This document shows positions 48,660 through 57,215 of a DNA stretch of 64,000 nt, piece after piece. Position 1 is the stretch's first letter. Every line of letters starts with the position of its first letter. Position numbers and translations under genes: made by a program. The notes beneath the pieces were generated by a model. The model worked only from the letters and a program-made list of their open reading frames with translations. It ran no database searches and was not told where the DNA came from. The stretch lies in the NCBI RefSeq assembly GCF_042650885.1, contig NZ_JBHSBU010000001.1, forward strand, positions 2,976,001 through 3,040,000. Direction: 5' to 3'. The stretch is from Chitinimonas_A lacunae (GTDB lineage: Bacteria; Pseudomonadota; Gammaproteobacteria; Burkholderiales; Chitinimonadaceae).

Positions 48660-49550
48660 ATGACCCCCTACCAGCGACTCGAACGCTTTCTCGACGGCGA
48701 ACACGGCAAAAGCCGCGCCACCCGCGATGCCTACCTGGCCGATGCCCGTCTGCTGCTTGAACTGGCCGCCGGCCGGCCGCTCGACAGCCTGACCAGCGAA
48801 GATATCCGCGGCTTTGTGCGCAATCTGCGCAGCCGTGGCCAGGAACCGCGTTCGATCGCGCGTCGCCTGTCGGCCTGGCGTGGCTGGTTCCGGTTGCTAC
48901 AGCGTGAGATGGGCTATCCGACCAATCCGGCCCAGGGCGTTCGGGCGCCCAAGATGGCCAAGAAGCTGCCGCGCCCGCTTGGCACCGATGAAACCGCCGG
49001 TTTTCTCGATGCCCTGCCCGAAGACGAACCGCTGGGCCTGCGCGACAAGGCGATGTTCGAGCTGGCCTATTCCTCGGGTCTGCGCGTGTCAGAATTGGTC
49101 GGGGTCGATATGACCGATTTCGAAGAGAACGGCAGCATGCTGCGGGTACGCGGCAAAGGCGACCGTGAACGCCGCGTGCCGGTCGGCGTGCGGGCGCGCC
49201 AAGCCGTTGCCGCCTGGTGCGCCCAGCGCCAGACCCTGGTCGACCGCGACCAGCAGGCGCTGTTCGTCAGCCGACGCGGCCGGCGCATCGGCGTCGGAGC
49301 CGTACAGAAGCGGCTGGCTGACTGGGCCATCAAGCTCGGCATCCATGATCGCCTCCATCCGCACCGACTGCGTCATGCCTGTGCCAGCCATTTCCTCCAG
49401 TCAAGCGGCGATCTGCGCGCTACCCAGGAGTTGCTGGGCCATCAGAGCCTTGCCAGCACCCAGGTCTATACCCATCTCGACTTTCAGCATCTGGCCCGGG
49501 TCTACGACGCCACGCATCCGCGAGCCAAAGAGAAGAAAGAGGAGCAGTAG
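48660..49550 (+). CDS. xerC: Tyrosine recombinase XerC
   Basis: 296 aa. SAM-like N-terminal domain (1-90) and catalytic domain with Arg in SSGLRVSELVGVD, Lys in VRGKGDRERRVPV, HPHRLRHACASHFL (H-R), LGHQSLASTQVYTHLD (H and nucleophilic Tyr). It resolves chromosome dimers at dif with XerD. Partner DUF484 immediately upstream supports XerC rather than a phage integrase. Confidence 0.93.
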   Translation: MTPYQRLERFLDGEHGKSRATRDAYLADARLLLELAAGRPLDSLTSEDIRGFVRNLRSRGQEPRSIARRLSAWRGWFRLLQREMGYPTNPAQGVRAPKMAKKLPRPLGTDETAGFLDALPEDEPLGLRDKAMFELAYSSGLRVSELVGVDMTDFEENGSMLRVRGKGDRERRVPVGVRARQAVAAWCAQRQTLVDRDQQALFVSRRGRRIGVGAVQKRLADWAIKLGIHDRLHPHRLRHACASHFLQSSGDLRATQELLGHQSLASTQVYTHLDFQHLARVYDATHPRAKEKKEEQ

Positions 49551-49994
49551 ACGGAAAGAATATATAATTAAAATTTTCTGCAAAATCACTGCAAGCAAAG
49601 TTGGCAAATATGTTTGATTTATAAAAAATCATCCCTAATACCAACTATCAGACCCTCTCTCCGCGTCCACGCTGCTTGCCACAGTCATGGCAACGGATAC
49701 CCAGCATCCAGCGTCACCACTCCCCTCGCAAGCCAGCACCTCAACGCACCCAGTCCGCGTGACACTCTGCGCCTATCCCTCTAGATCGGTGTCACCAGCA
49801 ACGTTGGTTGATCGGTCTGGATCTGACGCGCTGTGTTCGGCCCCTCTGACCCCAGGTTTTCCGGAACTGCACCAGCAGCCAATTCGGCGTCGCGTGTCCA
49901 GACCTCAAAGCGCAGGCATACAGCGCTCCACCAGGTCTGGCGCCGCCGATTTCAATGGAAATGCCCTAAGGACACAGCAGCGCTTGCTGTCTCC
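49551..49994. other. Gene-free region of about 440 bp after xerC
   Basis: Contains the AT-rich element at 49561-49632; the remaining GC-rich 350 bp hold open frames without coding character and I see nothing else in it. Confidence 0.5.
49561..49632 (+). repeat. AT-rich intergenic element (subgroup with 14168-14240)
   Basis: Starts 10 bp after the xerC stop. GCAAGCAAAGTTGGC (49591-49605) is a loose match to the GCAAGA core. The element aligns better with the copy between mksB and the methyltransferase gene (AATTTTCTGCAAAATCACTGC ... GGCAAATA). Confidence 0.5.
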
Positions 49995-50636
49995 TCAGCC
50001 AGCACGGCGGAAGGTCAGGTTGATCCGGCAGTCACCGGTCAATGGATGCCTGCCGGGCTTGAGCGGCAGCACGCCGTGGTAGCGCAGCCTGGCCGGGCCG
50101 CCCCATACCACGACGTCACCATGCTGCAGCGGCAACCGGGCAGTCTGCTCGTCGCGGCGGTTGCCACCGAACAGGAACACGGCCGGCAGCCCCAGCGATA
50201 CCGAGACGATGGGCTGGCTGAAATCGCGTTCGTCGCGGTCCTGGTGCAGGGACAGCCGGGTGCCGGCGCGGTAGCAGTTGATCAGGCAGGCGTCGGGGGC
50301 AAAGTCGGGATAGCCCGCCGCCACTGCCGCAGCCCGGGCCAGCCTGTCGAACACGGCCGGCAGCGGCGGCCAGGGCTGGCCGCTGTGCGGGTCGAGCCGG
50401 TCATAGCGGTAGCCGCGCCGGTCGGCCACCCAGCCGTAGTCGCCGCAATTGCTCATCGCCACCGACATACGCAAGCCGCCCGGGATTTCCATATGGCGCC
50501 AGGGCGCGGCGGCTGTGATCGATTCGATGGCGGCCACCAGCACCGGGGCATCGACGAGCGCAAAGCCGCGCAACAGCCAGGCGCCTGGCGCCAGCAATTC
50601 GGCGCCGTCGCTCTCGGCAAACAGATCGAGCGTCAT
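49995..50636 (-). CDS. alkB: AlkB, DNA oxidative demethylase
   Basis: 213 aa Fe(II)/2-oxoglutarate dioxygenase. Metal ligands H131, D133 (SLHQDRDE) and H187 (RYHGV), 2-oxoglutarate arginines R204 and R210 (CRINLTFR), matching E. coli AlkB numbering. Removes methyl groups from 1-meA and 3-meC. The start overlaps the ada stop (4-bp overlap), so ada-alkB is one operon. Confidence 0.95.
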   Translation of the reverse strand: MTLDLFAESDGAELLAPGAWLLRGFALVDAPVLVAAIESITAAAPWRHMEIPGGLRMSVAMSNCGDYGWVADRRGYRYDRLDPHSGQPWPPLPAVFDRLARAAAVAAGYPDFAPDACLINCYRAGTRLSLHQDRDERDFSQPIVSVSLGLPAVFLFGGNRRDEQTARLPLQHGDVVVWGGPARLRYHGVLPLKPGRHPLTGDCRINLTFRRAG

Positions 50637-51712
50637 GACTGGGCCTCACGTTCCAACAGCGCACGCTTGCGCTCCACCCCCCAGCGGTAGCCCGACAGGC
50701 TGCCGTCCTGGCGCAGCACGCGGTGGCAGGGGATGGCCACCGCCAAGGCATTGGCGGCGCAAGCCTGGGCCACGGCCCGTACCGCCCTAGGTGCGCCGAT
50801 ACGCTCGGCGATCTCGCTGTAGCTGGCCGTTTCGCCCGGTGGAATCTTGCATAGCGCCTGCCATACCCGTTGCTGGAAGGCCGTCCCACGGACATCGAGC
50901 GGCAGCGCAAGCCCCAGTGCCGGCGCTTCGACAAAGCCCACCACCTGGGCCACCAGCTGTTCGAACGCCGCATCGCCACCAAGCAGTTCAGCGTGCGGAA
51001 AGCGGTCTTGCAGATCGCGCAGCAGCCGGTCCGGATCGTCACCCAGCAAGATCGCACACAGCCCTCGTTCACTCTGCGCGACCAGGATGGCTCCGAGCGA
51101 GCATTGGCCGACGGCGAAGCGGATCGCCACCTGCACGCCGCCTGCCCGGTAGGTGGTGGGCTTCATGCCTAATACCTGGTCGGTTGCCGCATAGAAACGG
51201 GCGTTGGACTGATAGCCGGCGTCGAACGCGGCGGCGGTCACGCTGCTGGCCTCGCCCAACCGTTCACGCAACCTTGCCGCGCGCTGGGCAGCGGCGTACT
51301 GGCGCGGGGTGAGGCCAGTGTTGGCCTTGAACAGACGGTGGAAGTGATAGCGGCTGAGGCCAGCCTGCTGGGCCAGGGTATCGAGACTGGGCATCTCCTC
51401 GGCCGTCTCGATCAAACGACAGGCCGCCGTCACCACCGCCGCGTGCTGCGCCGTCAGCGGGGGCTGGTCGGGACGGCAGCGCTTGCAAGGTCGGAAGCCG
51501 GCACGCTCGGCCTCTTCGCGACTGCCATGGAAAGTGACATGGCCCGGACGGGCCTGACGGGCCGGGCAGGATGGCCGGCAATACACCCCCGTGGTAGCGA
51601 CCGAGTAATAGAACAGGCCATCGCAGGCAGCATCGCGTGCCTTGACCGCCGCCCAGCGCGGATCACGCTCGGTGGCGGCGGCCTGGATGGCATATTTGCT
51701 GGCGGCATTCAT
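50633..51712 (-). CDS. ada: Ada, bifunctional regulator and O6-methylguanine methyltransferase
   Basis: 359 aa. Zinc-binding methyl-acceptor domain with C45, C49, C76, C79 (GVYCRPSC ... RPCKRC); AraC-type helix-turn-helix (SLDTLAQQAGLSRYHFHRLFK); C-terminal methyltransferase with acceptor C329 in AIPCHRVLR. Methylphosphotriester repair at the N-terminal Cys turns it into the activator of the alkylation response. Start ATG at 51712 with an Ada box about 70 bp upstream. First gene of ada-alkB. Confidence 0.95.
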   Translation of the reverse strand: MNAASKYAIQAAATERDPRWAAVKARDAACDGLFYYSVATTGVYCRPSCPARQARPGHVTFHGSREEAERAGFRPCKRCRPDQPPLTAQHAAVVTAACRLIETAEEMPSLDTLAQQAGLSRYHFHRLFKANTGLTPRQYAAAQRAARLRERLGEASSVTAAAFDAGYQSNARFYAATDQVLGMKPTTYRAGGVQVAIRFAVGQCSLGAILVAQSERGLCAILLGDDPDRLLRDLQDRFPHAELLGGDAAFEQLVAQVVGFVEAPALGLALPLDVRGTAFQQRVWQALCKIPPGETASYSEIAERIGAPRAVRAVAQACAANALAVAIPCHRVLRQDGSLSGYRWGVERKRALLEREAQS

Positions 51713-51781
51713 CGTGACTTCCCTTCTTACTGGCGATGAAACGCACTCTATCGACGGCGTGAACAGCCCGCACTCCGCTGC

Positions 51782-51794
51782 TTGCTTTCAAATT
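51782..51794 (-). promoter_or_regulatory. Ada box upstream of ada
   Basis: The minus strand reads AATTTGAAAGCAA, i.e. AAT-N6-GCAA, the A-box/B-box arrangement recognised by methylated Ada. Confidence 0.7.
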
Positions 51795-51832
51795 CGACCG
51801 TGTGAACACCTGAGTTGGTCTATCAATCGATC

Positions 51833-51851
51833 GGGCAGCCCACTGCCCGAC
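51833..51851. promoter_or_regulatory. Hairpin and possible second Ada site between ada and aidB
   Basis: CGGGCAG-CCCA-CTGCCCG palindrome. Nearby CAATCGATCGGGCA is a near match to AAT-N6-GCAA on the plus strand, and CAAGCGCTTG lies before the aidB ribosome site. Regulation of aidB by Ada is inferred from these and from the family. Confidence 0.35.
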
Positions 51852-51907
51852 AAACGGCCAAGCGCTTGCTAGACTGAACCGATTTTCCCGCCACAAGAGG
51901 AGACAAT

Positions 51908-53527
51908 ATGAGCTGGCCCACCCATCAAGTAAGCAATCAATCGCCCCCGCTGGTCGATTACAACCTGTTCGACACCGATCCGGCCCTGCGCGAGGGACTG
52001 AGCCGCGAAGGCGCTGCCTGGGCCGCCCCGGCGTTGGCGACGCTGGGCGCCGAACTGGGCCGGGCCGATCGGCTCGATCTCGGGCGACTGGCCAATCATT
52101 ATCCGCCTGAATTGCGCGCCTTCGACCAGAAGGGTTTCCGGATCGATCAGGTGGAATTCCACCCGGCCTGGCATGCCTTGATGCAGGGTATCGTTGAAAA
52201 CGGTTTTCACAGCAGCCCCTGGGCCGAACCCCGGCCAGGTGCCCATGTGGCGCGCGCAGCCGGCTATCTGATGCAGGCCCAGGTCGAATCGGGGTCGCTG
52301 TGTCCGACCACCATGACCTACGGCTCGATTCCGGCGCTGGCCAAACATCCGCAACTGGCGCGCGACTGGCTTTCCATTTTGTATTCGCGCCATTACGACC
52401 CGCGCGATCTGCCGCTCCAGCGCAAGCATGGCGGGCTGATCGGGATGGGCATGACCGAAAAACAGGGCGGTTCCGATGTGCGCAGCAATGCCACGGTGGC
52501 GGTCGCCGACGGCGAAGGCTGGCGTCTGACCGGCCATAAATGGTTTTTCTCGGCGCCGCAGTGCGATGCCCACCTTGTGCTGGCCCAGACCGAGGCCGGG
52601 CTCTCCTGCTTCGTCGTGCCGCGCTGGCAGCCCGATGACAGCCGTAATCCCGTGCTGATCCAGCGGCTCAAGGACAAGGTCGGCAACCGCTCCAACGCCT
52701 CCAGCGAAGTCGAGTTCGCAGGCGCCTGGGGCTGGCTGCTGGGCGAGGCAGGACGCGGCGTTGCCACCATTATCGAGATGGCCACCTATACCCGGCTCGA
52801 CTGCGTGCTCGGCAGCACCGGCCTGATGCGCCAAGCGCTGGCGCAGGCCGTCCATCACTGCCGCCACCGGCGCGCTTTCGGTGCCCTGCTGATCGAGCAG
52901 CCGCTGATGCGCAGCCTGCTCGCCGATCTGGCGCTCGAAGTCGAAGCCTCGATCGCGCTGGCGTTGCGGATGGGGCGGGCTTTCGACAAGCAGGACGACC
53001 CCGGCTCCCAGGTCTATCGCCGCGTGGTCACGCCGGTCGCCAAATATTGGGTATGTAAACGGGCCATCACCTTCGCGGCCGAAGCGATGGAAGTGCTGGG
53101 CGGCAATGGTTATGTCGAGGATGGCGCTCTGGGCCGACTCTACCGCGAGGCGCCGGTCAATTCGATCTGGGAAGGGTCGGGCAATGTGATGTGTCTCGAT
53201 CTGATGCGGGCGCTGGCAAAGGAGCCGGAGGCGGTGGATATCCTGGCTGCCGAGCTGGAGCGGCCGCGCGGCCGCCAGGCCGAATACGACCGCCATCTGA
53301 CCACGCTGCTGACGGCCCTGCGCCGCCCCGACCCGGCCACGGCACGCTGGCTGACCGAGCAACTGGCGCTGGCGCTCCAGGCGGGCCTGCTGATCGAACA
53401 TGCGCCCGAACCGATCGCTGTGGCTTTCTGCCGCGCCCGCCTTGCCACGCCCGGCTTGCAGTTCGGCGCCCTGGCCGAGCCCGCTGCGGTCGATCTGCTG
53501 CTTAACCGGGTGCTGGCAGGGTTCTGA
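51908..53527 (+). CDS. aidB: AidB, alkylation-response acyl-CoA dehydrogenase-like flavoprotein
   Basis: 539 aa. Acyl-CoA dehydrogenase fold with MTEKQGGSDVRSNAT and HKWFFSAPQCDAHLVLAQ (FAD region), EVLGGNGYVEDGALGRLYREAPVNSIWEGSGNVMCLDLMRA. The long N-terminal extension and the Arg/Glu arrangement are those of AidB, which binds DNA and protects it during alkylation. Shine-Dalgarno AGAGGAG upstream. Divergent from ada, which fits Ada-controlled expression. Confidence 0.93.
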   Translation: MSWPTHQVSNQSPPLVDYNLFDTDPALREGLSREGAAWAAPALATLGAELGRADRLDLGRLANHYPPELRAFDQKGFRIDQVEFHPAWHALMQGIVENGFHSSPWAEPRPGAHVARAAGYLMQAQVESGSLCPTTMTYGSIPALAKHPQLARDWLSILYSRHYDPRDLPLQRKHGGLIGMGMTEKQGGSDVRSNATVAVADGEGWRLTGHKWFFSAPQCDAHLVLAQTEAGLSCFVVPRWQPDDSRNPVLIQRLKDKVGNRSNASSEVEFAGAWGWLLGEAGRGVATIIEMATYTRLDCVLGSTGLMRQALAQAVHHCRHRRAFGALLIEQPLMRSLLADLALEVEASIALALRMGRAFDKQDDPGSQVYRRVVTPVAKYWVCKRAITFAAEAMEVLGGNGYVEDGALGRLYREAPVNSIWEGSGNVMCLDLMRALAKEPEAVDILAAELERPRGRQAEYDRHLTTLLTALRRPDPATARWLTEQLALALQAGLLIEHAPEPIAVAFCRARLATPGLQFGALAEPAAVDLLLNRVLAGF

Positions 53528-53554
53528 GTAGGCGGAAAGGGTTTCCACCTTGCC

Positions 53555-54401
53555 CTATGCCAGGATCAGCTCCACCCGCTCGCCGATCGCCTCGAAGCCG
53601 AGGCGGCGGTAAAGCGCGTTACTGGTGGGATTGGCCAGATCGGCATCGAGATGGATCTGGCTGACCCCCTGACTTTGCAGATGGCGGCATAGCGCTGCCA
53701 TCAGCGCCTCGGCATAGCCGCGCCGGCGCCGCTCGGGTGGCGTATAGACGGTGCCGATCCGGGCACAGTCGCCTATCGCGGTGGCCGACGCGACCGCCAC
53801 GGGCTGGCCGCCCGCTTCCCATATCCAATAGAACGGCTGTGCCCTGGCCAGACGGTCGGCCACATCGGCAGGCAGCCGGGTAGGATCGTCAGCCAGACGG
53901 CAATCGTTGATGAAACCCGTTATCCAGCGGCACAGCAGCGCATGATCGGCTGCCGTGCCGGGGCGCATCTGTCCGGGGCCACCCGGCACCTGTGGCGGCC
54001 GCTGGAGAACGTATTGGATCAAGGTAAAGCGGCTGCGAAACGGGCGCTTCAGCGCTGCCGCAAAGCCCTGGGCTGCCGATGCCTCAGCGAGCACGCCGCT
54101 TGGCACCACGGCCGATTCGCGCAAGGCCGCCGCCAGCGGCGTCAGCGCCTCGACGGGCCACGGCTGGGACAGCAGCACTGTCCGATAAGGCAGTGGTGAA
54201 TGGATGATGGCGACACCGGCTGGTACCTGGCTCTGATACAGCACCGCAAGCCAGCTTGCCCGAATTGATAAGTTCGCCTCATTCATTCGCTCGATGGCCA
54301 GATAGAGCGAGTTATTGGCGGTATGACGTGGCAGCAGCCATTTCAGGCTGGCTGCGCGAAAAGCCGCGAGGTCCTTGAAACAGACAATCTGATAAGTCAT
54401 T
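53555..54401 (-). CDS. GNAT-family N-acetyltransferase
   Basis: 282 aa. The C-terminal half is a GNAT domain: YTPPERRRRGYAEALMAALCRHL (acetyl-CoA pyrophosphate loop, R/Q-x-x-G-x-G/A) and LDADLANPTSNALYRRLGFEAIGERVELIL. The N-terminal half (about 1-130) is a divergent second GNAT-like unit. Substrate unknown. The start is taken at MTYQIVCF (54401); the longer frame to 54430 overlaps the H-NS terminator. Confidence 0.85.
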
Positions 54402-54433
54402 TTGATCGGCCAATAGCTCAGCAATATCAAAAC

Positions 54434-54461
54434 AAAAAGGAAGCCTTAGAGCTTCCTTTTT
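54434..54461 (-). terminator. Terminator of the H-NS-family gene
   Basis: AAAAAGGAAGC/GCTTCCTTTTT (54434-54444 with 54451-54461), symmetrical, so it can work on both strands. Confidence 0.85.
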
Positions 54462-54472
54462 ATTTTTTGCCT

Positions 54473-54490
54473 ACTAGGGTAATCCCTAGT
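54473..54490. repeat. Perfect palindrome in the hns 3' UTR
   Basis: ACTAGGG-TAAT-CCCTAGT between the hns stop and its terminator, a second hairpin in the same 3' UTR. Function unknown. Confidence 0.75.
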
Positions 54491-54519
54491 CGACGGGGAA
54501 TTATCTCAAAGATGGCGTT

Positions 54520-54846
54520 TTAGATACGCAGATCTTCGAGTTGGCCGCCTTTGGCCAGGTAATCATTGACCCACTGCGGTTTGCGACCACGACCGGTCCA
54601 GGTCTGGTTGGCATCAGCCGGGTTCTTGAATTGCGCAGCAACTGGGCCACGCTTGCCGCCGGCACGTTTGCCGCTTTCGGCGCCACCAACCAGTTCGCCC
54701 AAGCTAAAACCGCGTTCGGCGGCCAGCTTTTGCAGATCGGACAGCGTGCGTTGACGCTCTTCGACCTTACGATGACTAATCTCGCGATCGAGATCCTTTT
54801 GCAATTGATAAAGCTGAGGCAACGTCAGGCCGGACAAATCAACCAT
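54520..54846 (-). CDS. H-NS-family nucleoid protein
   Basis: 108 aa. An N-terminal coiled coil (LTLPQLYQLQKDLDREISHRKVEERQ), a linker rich in G and K, and the C-terminal DNA-binding motif TWTGRGRKPQWVNDYL (H-NS consensus TW-G-GR-P). Binds AT-rich DNA as an oligomer and silences genes. GGGAG upstream of ATG at 54846. AT-rich islands such as the intergenic elements in this window are plausible targets; this is inference. Confidence 0.93.
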   Translation of the reverse strand: MVDLSGLTLPQLYQLQKDLDREISHRKVEERQRTLSDLQKLAAERGFSLGELVGGAESGKRAGGKRGPVAAQFKNPADANQTWTGRGRKPQWVNDYLAKGGQLEDLRI

Positions 54847-54938
54847 TTTAATTACTCCCGGAAGTGCAAAATAGTAGGTTTTTCGATTATGCGGCGAATC
54901 ATCTGATAATTCAAGTCCGGCTTTTTCGTAACAAAAAC

Positions 54939-54963
54939 AAAACGCCGCATTAAGCGGCGTTTT
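54939..54963 (-). terminator. Terminator of the dynamin-like gene
   Basis: AAAACGCCGC/GCGGCGTTTT (54939-54948 with 54954-54963), followed on the minus strand by GTTTTTG. Confidence 0.85.
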
Positions 54964-54988
54964 ATCGGTGTGGTGAAGGCTAATCAGA

Positions 54989-56950
54989 TCAGGCTGCACG
55001 CACTATTTCGCCACGTTGCATCTCGGCATTCAGTGCATCGTAAGCCCGCTTCAAGTGGCTTTCCAGTTCGCCTAATTGATGCTTGATTGCCGCATCGATC
55101 TCATCGAGTTCGTGGATGCGATCTTCCAGCGTATCGGTGGCCTTATGGATACGTTTGACGCTTTCCAGACGACGCCGCAACTGCATTTGATGCTCGCGCA
55201 CCTGGGTTTCCATCGGTGCCATCACCGCCTTGAGCCAGTTTTCCACATCGCGATTGGCGACTTCATAAACATAGACGACGCGGCTGGCGATGGTTTCGAA
55301 AAATTTCCGGGTAAGCTTGCTTTGCGAGGTGGTCAGAATCGCGCCCAGGGTATTGAAATGCTCCTGGAAGCTCTTTTCCAGCCGGGCGATTTCCTTGTGG
55401 TACTTCAAGGTGGAAAACGGCGGCGGCGTTACCGTGCCCAGACCGTGCTCCTCGCTGAATTTCTTGTACATCCCTGCCATCATTGCCTGGATTTCAGCGA
55501 TCTGTTCGGCCGAACGCGAGATATTGGCATTCACGTCCTTGAAGAAACGCTGCATGGCGGCGGTCAATCCCGACGAGAAAGTCGAGCTTTCCATTTCCAT
55601 ACGGATCTTGGTGATCTTGTTCTTCAGTCCATCCATGCCCAGATAGGAAAACAGCACATTGGTCTGCTGGGAAAAAACACTGCGCAGCGCCTGGAAACGC
55701 TGCATACCGCGTTCGAAATGGGCTTTTTCCTCCTGGATCTTGTCCAGCATATGTTCGATCACATCGCGGTTCTTGCCGCGCAGTGCGCTCAATTCCTGCA
55801 ACTGCTCGGCCACCCCGTCACGCCGGGCGGCAAGAATACCGCGCGTGGCCAATACCAGATCTTCGATTTCGGTCTGGGTATTGTCACGAACGATTTCCTG
55901 TTTCGACGGAATCAGTTCCTCGGACAAAGCACGTTCGAGATGGATCAGGCGGGTACGGGCAAGCAGCGGCTCATCGTCGTTGATCTTGGCCACCAGACCT
56001 TTTTGCGCCGACACCGGAAATACCTGACCCGGTTTGATCCCCAGCAATTGAGCGCTGGTTGCCACCTGCTTGTCGATTTCGGCGTTGATATCGGTTTCGG
56101 TTTTGAGGCTGTCCCACAGACCGTCGATCTTGTTCAACACCACAATCCGGCCACGCTGACCACCCTGAGCCTTATTGATATGGTTGCGCCAGACGTCGAT
56201 ATCGGTCTTGGTGACCCCGGTGTCGGCCGCCAGGATAAACAGGATGGCATGGGCATTGGGCAGCAGGTTCAACGTCAGTTCGGGTTCGGTACCGATGGCG
56301 TTAAGACCCGGCGTATCGAGAATCACCAGCCCCTGTTTCAGCAAGGGATGGGGGAAATTGATAATGGCATGGCGCCAGCAGGGAATTTCGATCGTGCCAT
56401 CCTTGGCCGCCAGCCGGTGATCGGGATCCTGCTCGTCATAGAGGCCGTATTTCTTTGCTTCCTCGACACTGACGCGGCGGGTCTGGCCGACCTGCTGGAA
56501 GGCCGTCAGCATTGCCTCGCCCGATTCAACGTCGAGCGGGATGGTGGTCCATTCCTCGGGGTAGCGTTTGTATTCGGACGTGGTGGTATCGGTGGAGCGC
56601 GTCTCGATCGGCAGCAGCTGGATGGCGTTGGGGCGATCGGGATCGTATTGGAGTTCGGTCGGACACATGGTGGTCCGGCCAGCCGACGAGGGCAGGATGC
56701 GCTGCTTATACTCGGCGAAGAAGATGGCATTGATCAGTTCGGACTTGCCGCGCGAGAACTCGGCCACGAAGGCAATATTGAGCTTGTCGTCGCGCAGCTT
56801 GTCGAGCAGGTGCTGGATGCGCATATTGGTCTGCGCATCGTTGAGATCCTGCTCCGACAACCAGCGCTGTAGGTCGCCGATCTGCCGGATCAAATTGCCC
56901 CGCCACTGGCTGTACGCCTCGAAATCAGCCACCAGATTATCGTGTGCCAT
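54989..56950 (-). CDS. Dynamin-family GTPase
   Basis: 653 aa. G1 AEFSRGKS (63-70), switch/G2 AGRTTMCPTEL, G3 LDTPGLNAIG, G4 LNKIDGLWD, then long helical/coiled-coil segments (about 370-650). The Dynamin_N pattern and size fit bacterial dynamin-like proteins that act on membranes; no clear transmembrane helix or paddle is seen. The start at 56950 (MAHDNLVADF) is preferred over the longer frame. Neighbours (H-NS upstream of its terminator, mutM divergent side) give no functional hint; defence or envelope repair roles known for relatives are not shown here. Confidence 0.85.
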   Translation of the reverse strand: MAHDNLVADFEAYSQWRGNLIRQIGDLQRWLSEQDLNDAQTNMRIQHLLDKLRDDKLNIAFVAEFSRGKSELINAIFFAEYKQRILPSSAGRTTMCPTELQYDPDRPNAIQLLPIETRSTDTTTSEYKRYPEEWTTIPLDVESGEAMLTAFQQVGQTRRVSVEEAKKYGLYDEQDPDHRLAAKDGTIEIPCWRHAIINFPHPLLKQGLVILDTPGLNAIGTEPELTLNLLPNAHAILFILAADTGVTKTDIDVWRNHINKAQGGQRGRIVVLNKIDGLWDSLKTETDINAEIDKQVATSAQLLGIKPGQVFPVSAQKGLVAKINDDEPLLARTRLIHLERALSEELIPSKQEIVRDNTQTEIEDLVLATRGILAARRDGVAEQLQELSALRGKNRDVIEHMLDKIQEEKAHFERGMQRFQALRSVFSQQTNVLFSYLGMDGLKNKITKIRMEMESSTFSSGLTAAMQRFFKDVNANISRSAEQIAEIQAMMAGMYKKFSEEHGLGTVTPPPFSTLKYHKEIARLEKSFQEHFNTLGAILTTSQSKLTRKFFETIASRVVYVYEVANRDVENWLKAVMAPMETQVREHQMQLRRRLESVKRIHKATDTLEDRIHELDEIDAAIKHQLGELESHLKRAYDALNAEMQRGEIVRAA

Positions 56951-57142
56951 GCCGAATTCCCTTTCGCCGGCGCAGGGCCGGGCAGGATACAAATTAATAA
57001 GCAATCGACGTTAATTTATCACACTGGCATAGCCATACAAGCACGGCTATCGGCGATTGGGGTCCGCTCTTCCGTTTCATACCCATCAGGCTGTGACCCG
57101 CCCCGGTCCCCTGGAACGGCAGACCTAGATCATTGATTTGTC

Positions 57143-57215
57143 AAAACGGAAGAATTTTTTATTATTCTAATATATATGGCCACTAGTCTTGCAAGCGTTT
57201 GTCATCTTATTTTCT
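57143..57215 (-). repeat. GCAAGA intergenic element, good copy
   Basis: Minus-strand core GCAAGACTAGTGGC (57192-57179), perfect consensus match, with an ATATATTAGAATAATAAA tract after it. It begins in the mutM stop region, sense to mutM. Confidence 0.75.

Noticed and set aside
48660..49550. XerC-like recombinase as an integrase of a mobile element
   Set aside because: DUF484 neighbour and sequence fit the housekeeping XerC; no attachment-site repeats or phage genes nearby.
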